A DNA stretch of 64,000 nt from Asterias amurensis (Eukaryota > Echinodermata > Asteroidea > Forcipulatida > Asteriidae): assembly GCF_032118995.1 (NCBI RefSeq), contig NC_092662.1:17435701-17499700 (forward strand), read 5' to 3'. A program made the translations under genes and the position numbers. The notes under the pieces were generated by a model. It searched no databases, was not told where the DNA came from, and saw only the letters and a list, made by a program, of their open reading frames with translations. Shown here one piece after another: positions 1-9,000 of this stretch (position 1 is the first letter of the stretch; every line of letters begins with the position of its first letter).

Positions 1-51
1 GTTAAATTTGAGTGAGTTTTTTATCTTATTGTTTTTTCCTTCTTTTCATAG

Positions 52-3000
52 TGGTCAATTGACCTTTTGGGTCAGATCAGTAGCACCTATGCTGGCCGTA
101 GAGGAGTTCCACACCCCTCCAGTCTCAATGAACTGCTCCAGTTATGGATGACATGCAAAGGTAAAAGGAACTTTTCATTTTACTTTGGGGGAAATATACA
201 GGCTTCTACTGCCCTTATCTTGGCCTTGTTGTCATTTTTCCATGTCTCCTTGATTCAATGAAAGTGGCTTCTTTCATAGATAGTAATAGTTGTGTTTTGT
301 TTATTGTGATGGTTAAAGCTAGATAGCTCAGTTTATAGAGGTTTCAGGTTCAAATCCTGTTGGGATCAATGTCGTTTCTTCAAAATTGACTAAAAATAAT
401 CCCATTGAGATAACCTTGTGGTGTATTACTTGATATTTGATCCTTTGGCTGCCTCCCATTCCAGGTTGTATTATAACAAACATAGGTATGATCCCTGGTT
501 ACACGGCTGTTAAATTGAATTGTTTTTGACTGTGGCCTCCAAACAAAGATATTGAAGAAATAAGGAGACCACCAACATTATGACTAGAAAGCTCAGTTGG
601 TAGAGCCGTTGCATGATAGTCGGGAAATCACAGATTAAAATCACATTCACCCTAACAGTCATATTTAATATACAACCTTTTTTTCTTTCTTTTTTTTCCC
701 ACGGAGGAATTTTTTTTATTCACACTAAAGACCACTCCTCATATTTACAAACACGCTGAAAATACGTAATATTAACAGCAAAGAGATAAACAATATACAA
801 AATACGATGTTAACCTTATACAACTTTTATTTGTATTTTACTCTAACAGCAACAAGAACGTTGATGGACGTGGCATCCCAGTGCTTTGCAGCGATGGTTG
901 GGACATGTCCAGATCTCTGTGTAGATGCTTTGTTAGATACATCTGTACAACACTCACCACACTTTGACTGGGTTGTGGCACACATTGGGTGAGAAACAAC
1001 TCTAATAATATTTATCTTTCTTGTAAATGACTGAAGGCGTCAGTGTTTTCAGGAATCTGCTTGATATGGTGAAGGGTTTGATTCAATATATATTTGGTTT
1101 GTGGTAACATCATGTGTGTATTTACTTGCCAGGTAGAGTTTGTTCTTAAGAACTGTCTTTCTTTATTTTACTGCCCTGGAGTAGATTTATTGGATGTTCA
1201 GGAGACTTCTCAGTTCTTATAAGAACTTTCCTGCTTTTTAACTTCTACCCAGGCGGAAGGTATAGATAATCGACTTGGCGAATACTTAAGCTTAATATAG
1301 GATTGTATTTAACTGCACTACCACGGAGTCAGTTCTTAAATTGGTATCAACGTTTCGTTTAGCGTGCTCTTTTCATCGTCAGGAGACTATTGGATTCTAG
1401 TGTAAGGTTGTATCTGAATCTGGGTAAACATTCTCAATGCTCTATTTACAACCAAATGAGAGAAGAGAAGATGATGAAATGGCTTCAAATTCCTGTTCAA
1501 CTCACTGGGGGAAAAATGTAAACAAAGTAGGAGGGTTAAATAATACTACTAGTTACCATGTAAACAAACATAGTATTCCTTATTTATTTACGTAGGTCAT
1601 GTTTCCCAAACACCATCATAACACGTGTCCTCTCCTGTGGCCTGAAGGACTTCTGCAACAGCCAATCACAAGGCTTGGTGGCCTCGGATAAGAAGGTTCC
1701 CAAGATGGCTTCCGTGGTGGGAATTCTGGGTCACCTTGCGGCCCAACATTCACAAGACATCAGAAAAGCTTTACTCGAATTATTTCAGGTATATTAATAT
1801 TATTAAGTCTACCCCAAATTGTTTTAAATTTACTCAGTCTGTTTTCGTTGTGGTTTATAACTTGATATTTGAGGTAAAAGAATGTTCATCCCCTGGCTGC
1901 CGCTTCCCAAATGGTAGCGCTGGGTATGATCCCTGGCTACATTGCAACTAACGGTTGTACACCAGTCCTACATAACTCTGTCCTAACAACTATTTGCTGA
2001 TGCCAAATGTCCACTTTTTCAGCAGATTTTCTGGGGCCCAATTTCATGTCGGCTAAATAAAAGCCAAACCTAAGCGCCTACAGTAGCAGACAAACATATA
2101 CTTGGACAAGTATATTTCACAGCTAAGCAAGGAATTTTTGCTCGTTTGTGAGTGTAATTCTTGTTACTAAGCATATTCTTTGCTTAATATGCAGATAGCA
2201 AAGAAATTTGGTGCTTACCCTATAAGCAGAGAATGATCACTAAATGCGAAATTCCTCAGTAAGCAGAAACTTGAAATTGGGCTCAGGTTGCCTCAATTTA
2301 AAGATACAAAGTTATTGCACATGGCTTTCAGTTCCCAAACCAGGAAGGTTTTATCATGTTAGTTCATTAATCTAGCCTGGAACCCTGACTTCATAGTATG
2401 ATTTTCTTTGTAGGAGAGCCTGGAGAGTGATGAGGAACAGCACCTTTTCACTGTACCATTTCTTCTCCAGCTAGCCACCATGTCACCGATGCTACTCAGG
2501 GTTATAACTACAGACTTTGTTCAGGCATGTGAGTAAACAGTCATCATAGAGTTATGTATATGAACTAGAGTGCGCACTGGCCTATATACGCGGCCCGGCA
2601 TGCGCACATACGGCCATTTTCTAAGTTGACAAAACAGCATCGCACACCGTGTGTTTCCGCAGCCATTTTGTAAGTTGACAAAACAGCATCGCGTAGCGTT
2701 CGATAAACAACGTGTATTTCAACGCAGGGAATAGGATTTTAAGCATTTCATGGTGGAAGTATAACTAAGAAAGGTTTGCAGTAACACCATGTGAATATCT
2801 CTTTTGAGTAGAGTTTATTCTGAAAATAACCCAAATGGATACTGACTCACAATTTTCTTCAGGAGACGATATTCACAACCTAGTTTTAGCGGCCAACCTA
2901 ATTTTACATGTCGCAAGTCATCAATTTTAATTTGGCCGATTACCTCTGGTTATGATCAAGTTAGTTGCAATTATTACGTTTTGCGTTTTTTTTTCTTCTG

Positions 3001-6000
3001 GCAGTGACACCAGAAGTCTTGAACCGTTTGTCGGAGCAATTCTTCAAGTCCTCTGTCCTCCTTCAAGACAAAGACAGTCTGTTGACCCTGGTCATCCATC
3101 TCATCTGTCGATCGGGAAGCGGAGCCTTCAAGCTTCTTTGCTTCTTACTCGACCGAGCTTGCAATGGCGGAGAGAGCACAGAGGTCAACGAGCATGTGCA
3201 GAATACTTGCGCACTGATACTGGTAGGTTTTGATAGAGATTTAGTAAAACTCGTTGATCTACTTAACACTCATTATCATCCTCTATGGTTTTGAATGATA
3301 GATAAACTATAACCAAGTCTGCAATATGATACCATGTGGTGAATGCATCCACACAGTACACAGTCAACCCTCCTACTGTCTAACCACTCATTATCATCCG
3401 CTTTGGTTTTTGAATGATAGATAAACTATAACCAGGTCTGCAATATGATACCATGACGTGAATCCATACACACAGTACACAGACAACCCTCCTACTGTCT
3501 GACCACTCGTTATCATCCACTTTGGTTTTTGAATGATAGATAAACTATAACCAAGTCTGCAATATGATACCATGTGGTGAATGTACCCACACAGTACACA
3601 GTCAACCCTCCTACTGTCTGACCACTCATTATCATCCACTGTGGTTTTTGAATGATAGATAAACTATAACCAAGTCTGCAATATGATATCATGTGGTGAA
3701 TGCATCCACACAGTACACAGTCAACCCTCCTACTGTCTAACCACTCATTATCATCCGCTTTGGTTTTTGAATGATAGATAAACTATAACCAGGTCTGCAA
3801 TATGATACCATGACGTGAATCCATACACACAGTACACAGACAACCCTCCTACTGTCTGACCACTCGTTATCATCCACTTTGGTTTTTGAATGATAGATAA
3901 ACTATAACCAAGTCTGCAATATGATACCATGTGGTGAATGTACCCACACAGTACACAGTCAACCCTCCTACTGTCTGACCACTCATTATCATCCACTGTG
4001 GTTTTTGAATGATAGATAAACTATAACCAAGTCTGCAATATGATATCATGTGGTGAATGCATCCACACAGTACACAGTCAACCCTCCTACTGTCTGACCA
4101 CTCATTATCATCCACTGTAGTTTTGAGTGTTAGGTGAACAATAATTTAGAGGTCACAGGTTCAAATCTAACCACAGACATTTGTTGGTGATAGATATTCC
4201 TTGATGGATTTTCTTGGTTTGTTTGGATTTTTCGTGTAGGATCTCCTGGTGTTAGATTTACAGCGATCTGTGTACAGTCAGACGGGTAATTTATCCTTAG
4301 CTCAACAGACAGGTTCAACGATGCAAGAGGCCACCCAGATCCCATTCCTATCAGAGCTTCAGAAATACACCAATACACTGTGCGCTGGCATCCTAACGGC
4401 AAATGACTACAGGTAGCTATAACAATCAGAAATACACCAATACACTGTGCGCTGGCATCCTAACGGAAAATGACTACAGGTAGCTATAACAATCAGAAAT
4501 ACACCAATACACTGTGTGCTGGCATCCTAACGGCAAATGACTACAGGTAGCTATTACAATCAGAGCACATTACATCCACCACTCGCTCTCTTCATTGACC
4601 AATTCACCAACGTATCTGTATCAATGTTCTTCTGCTGTGTACAAAGTTGTTCTTCATTTGTCCCCGGGTAAACTGCCCGGGCTGCGGTGGCACTCCAAAG
4701 GCATCCTCACAGGTACCCAATTATACCCGTAGGTGAAAAGAAGCAATTATAGAAAAGCATCTTGCTCAAGGACACAAGTGTCATGACCAGGATTCAAACC
4801 AACAATCCGATGACTTAACCACCAGGGGCCAATTTCATAGAGCTGCTAAAGCAAAAAAATTGCTTAAGCACGAAAATAGCTCGCTTATTTTTTACATGTT
4901 ACTGGCCAAAATTTCATGCAACATACTTTGCTTGTGACTGGTATTTAGCTGTTGTTTACTTAGCATACCAATTGAGTGGAGTCTTGGCCGGTAATCTGAT
5001 TTTACTCAGCAAGGATTTTTTTTATGAAGCAAAATTTTGTGCTTAAGCAGCTCCATGAAATTGGGCCCAGAACTTGAATTCGATGCACCGAACCCCTCAG
5101 CCATGACACCCTATAGATGAAAGCATCTACACAGTACGCATTCAATGATATACAGTTAAACGGTTTCAACTAGTGAGGATAGGGGTATAAAAAATCTGTT
5201 TTGACCGTAAAACCTCATTTCTTTTTCTTTTGTTTACTCTGCGAATGTAGGTTACCATGGTTACAGAGACTCCTTGGTCTGATTGGTGTCCACTGCGGAG
5301 AGAGTTGCTCCACCGATATTTTGACGTATGTTCTCATCCGACAATCGTCAACCTCTAAGGTGGGTACAAATACACAGATACTGTGGTACCTGGGGAACAT
5401 TGGATAATGTCAATTCAGGTCACGACCTTTACTCTGACCTTTTTCGTGGGTCAAATCTTGCAGCCATTAAGACGGAGCTGTAGGGCCAAGGGATGGTGGC
5501 CACAGGAAACTAACACCAAAGTAATCCTGAATTTTAATTCCTTTAATTCCTTTGTTATCCGTCAGGTTGGCCTGTTCACATCGCTGCAGGCCCAGATTGA
5601 AGCCACCTTCCCAAACGTTCTTGTAAAGACAGTCAACAAGACGATGAATCAATTACAGCGTATCGAAGAACCAGAGGTAAGATTTATGATAAGGACCTCA
5701 AGGTCTATTAGTCGTATCTATTACTGCCTTCCACCTCAAGGACCATGGTTCGACCCCAACTCATATTTGAGTGTGGCTTCACAGTTTTAAATGGTTTTAA
5801 GCTCACAAAGGTGTTTTCCTTTCATAGGTTTTTAGGTGATTCCAAAGAAAAGCACTCCAAGGTTGATGTAAAATCAACATTTGAGTTTTGTTATTAATTT
5901 CTTACACAAATCACCAGCATCTCGGGATCACCTCTACATTAAGAACAACTTTTCAATCACATTTGTTAACATTTCTCCACGGTAAACCCCCCCCCCCCCT

Positions 6001-9000
6001 CTCAGACCTACCAGCTTCTAGTCAACATCACACATCTTGTCAAATGGGAGACAGTTGGTGAAGGTCGCGACATCGCGAGGTCAAAGTTCACCAAAGCATT
6101 GACCCCTCATCTGCATTCGCTGTCGACCCAACTCCATCATTCGGATTTACTTATCGCAACGCAGACAATGGAACTCTTGTATCTGATTGGTCGACCGGAG
6201 CCAGTTACCATGGTAACTCTGGTCAGAGTTGCTCAGTCGGCGGCCGAGTTTTACTTTACTGCGATGCTTATCAAATCAAGTGAGTTTGTTTGTTTGTTTG
6301 GCATCTTGGAAAGGTTTTTTTGTGGTTACACAAGAAAAGTTTTTAGCTCAAGCACAAATTCCAGTATGAAAATTTACTTTACTGCGATGCCCATCAAATC
6401 AAGTCAATTTGTTCGTTTAGGAATCCAGGCAAGGTTCTGCGTGGTTTCACAACTGAGGCGTTGAATGCTCCACCATAAATTTCAGTATGAATTGCGATGG
6501 CATGCTTTGCCAAAATTGTGCACACTCTGAACAGCCATTGAGCACAAGAATTTGCTTAGAGAAACAACTGGCTGACAGAAATTGAGTTACCAGCTAAAAT
6601 TGCATGCAATGTACTTTCCCTGTGACTGGTTCCCTGCTTATTTTTAATAGCTAGCATAAAATTTGTAAGCGCTAATATCTGCTAAGCGACTTTATGAAAC
6701 TGGGTCCAGCAGGATGCTATGTAGAGATTTTAGTCTGAGAACTTCATCTTTTCAAGTCTAGTGTTCAGTTATGACTAGGGCCCAATTTCATAGAGCTGCT
6801 TTAGCACTACAAAATTATGCTTACTAGAATAAGGTTACCAGCCAATTTCCCATGTCACATAGTACAATTTGTGTCTGGTATCCTGCTTATTTTTGCTAAG
6901 CAAAAACTGTTTCAGGAATGTGTTCAGCTTTAAGCAGCTCTATGAAATTGGGCCCAGGCAAGTTGAGTGAACCAGGCACTGTGTAAATTTATCCCTTATA
7001 TTCTAACGATTCTTACAGACACTTTGAACAGACGGTACATTCTGCGAAACTGTCAGAGCTACCTGTCTATGTGGTGTCGCATCCCAATGGGTCAGCAGTT
7101 GATATTAAGGACACTGATGGAGGGACTGACAAACAGGGTAGGTAGAAACACCAAAAATAAAGATTGATTTCTATGAGAGGTTTGCGGTAGCACTATGTGA
7201 ATAAGAGTCGTTAACCATCAGTTCTTTTCAGAACCAACACTACTCAAAAGAGATATTCACATAGTGTTAACGCAAACCTTTCTTAGTTATACTTCCGCGA
7301 TGCAAAGTTTCAAATCCTACTTAAAGATTGATTTGAAAGTTTTATTTATTATTCATGTGTTTTTCTTGTTTTCTTACAAATGAATATTCCAGCAAAACTG
7401 TGCCTTGTTTGGAGGGAAGCCGTGCGTTGATGGAGAAATAATTCCCCTGCGAGATAAACCGACATCTCTACTGAGGGACAACCAGAAGTTTGCCAATGCG
7501 TCCTTTACGTTACCCGCCAGTAATTCAGCCGTGTTTCATGCCGGAACGATCGGTAGAGGGCTGAAACCTCAGGACGTCAGACCAAAAACATCCAAGGTAC
7601 AGCCGTCGATTTCACCAAACTCTTCCTAACTTAGGATTAATCTTAGGACGAGTTAAGTTCTGTAAACTATACTAGTTAGGACGCATGGAACCCATCCTAG
7701 GTTAGGACGAGTTACTTGTCCTAACTCGAGATAGGATTAATCCTAGCATTTTGTGAAATTGGCTGTAGGACCCCATCTTCAGGCTCAAAAAGCCATGACA
7801 GTAATTGCATTGCTTTTTCTCAAATTTGCAGGGCATCATGGCGATGCTGTTCATACAAAAAAGGGCACTGTGGCAGATTTGTTGAGTTTGCAGACTGCAA
7901 ACTTTTTCTAAAACCTATGCAGATATCTACCATTCTTGCCTCATGATCTGCAATACTAAATGCTATTTCAAGTCACTCTGCAAAATAATTAAGAAATGAC
8001 AGCATGAAGAAGAGGATGAAGTCTTCTGTGTGCAATGTAAAATAATGTGGTTTTTTCATCTAGGGTATTCACATTTTATAAATTTAGTAAAAATAAAGCC
8101 CATAACAGATTGCATTTTCATCTTATTCCTTGTGTTCCTTGATGCTAGAATATTTTCTTCCGATCGTGTCTATTGGTTATTCAGGACTTGTAGAGATGGT
8201 CCCTCATGTGGCTTCAGATATTGAACTAGTGTACAACACGTACAACATTTCAAGTTAAACACGATGCAGTTATTATTTTGTTAGGGGGAGGGGGGGGGGA
8301 GTTATAAAGTTATTATCTTGATTCAAGATTCAGTTGTATTTGAAATATTACAAATAAACCTCTCTATGTTAATAATAGTAATAATAATAATTGTTTACAT
8401 AAACAAAATCTTACTATGTTTTCCTTGCAATGTTTTTTTATCTTAGGATGAGGTTCTTTGGAATTGCCAGTTTTTCCTGAACACCATCTACTCCTGTTGT
8501 GGCTTCCAAGACCAAACAACATTGAGACCCTCCCCTTCTCAGTCATCAGTCACTTCCAAGAAGGTTGAAGACAAAGCTGCTAAGATGCTTTCCACCATGT
8601 TGGTGGAGCTAGCTTGCCCTGATGTCACCCATGTGGGTCTCACATGGCCGGAGGAAGAACACATGAAGGTTACTGTCGAAAGGTTCGTTAAATTAATCAG
8701 TCAGTCAATCAATCAACAATAGATCGATCAATCAAACAATCAAACAATCAATCAATCAATCAAACAATCAATCAATCAGAAGACATTTATATCACACCAA
8801 ATTCAACAAAAACATTTCAAAGGCGCTCAAGACAGTTTAAACCAAAAAAATATGCAAGCGACCAGACACACAAGGCCTGAAGGCCACTTCAAGGTGTGGG
8901 CTACAACCAACTATTTTTCCAGGGGCCGTTACCACCTACTCCTTGTTTGAATCTTGTGACATCTTAAGGATTGAGTTTTAACTGGAAATGTTGATTATAT

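Noticed and set aside
300..650. Possible tRNA genes (GCTCAGTTTATAG with GGTTCAAATCC near 300-360; GCTCAGTTGGTAGAG near 590-606)
   Set aside because: Acceptor and anticodon stems do not pair; these look like worn tRNA-derived SINE heads.
3394..4115. Three near-identical 81-aa minus-strand peptides
   Set aside because: They arise from the 119-bp minisatellite inside an INTS5 intron on the opposite strand.
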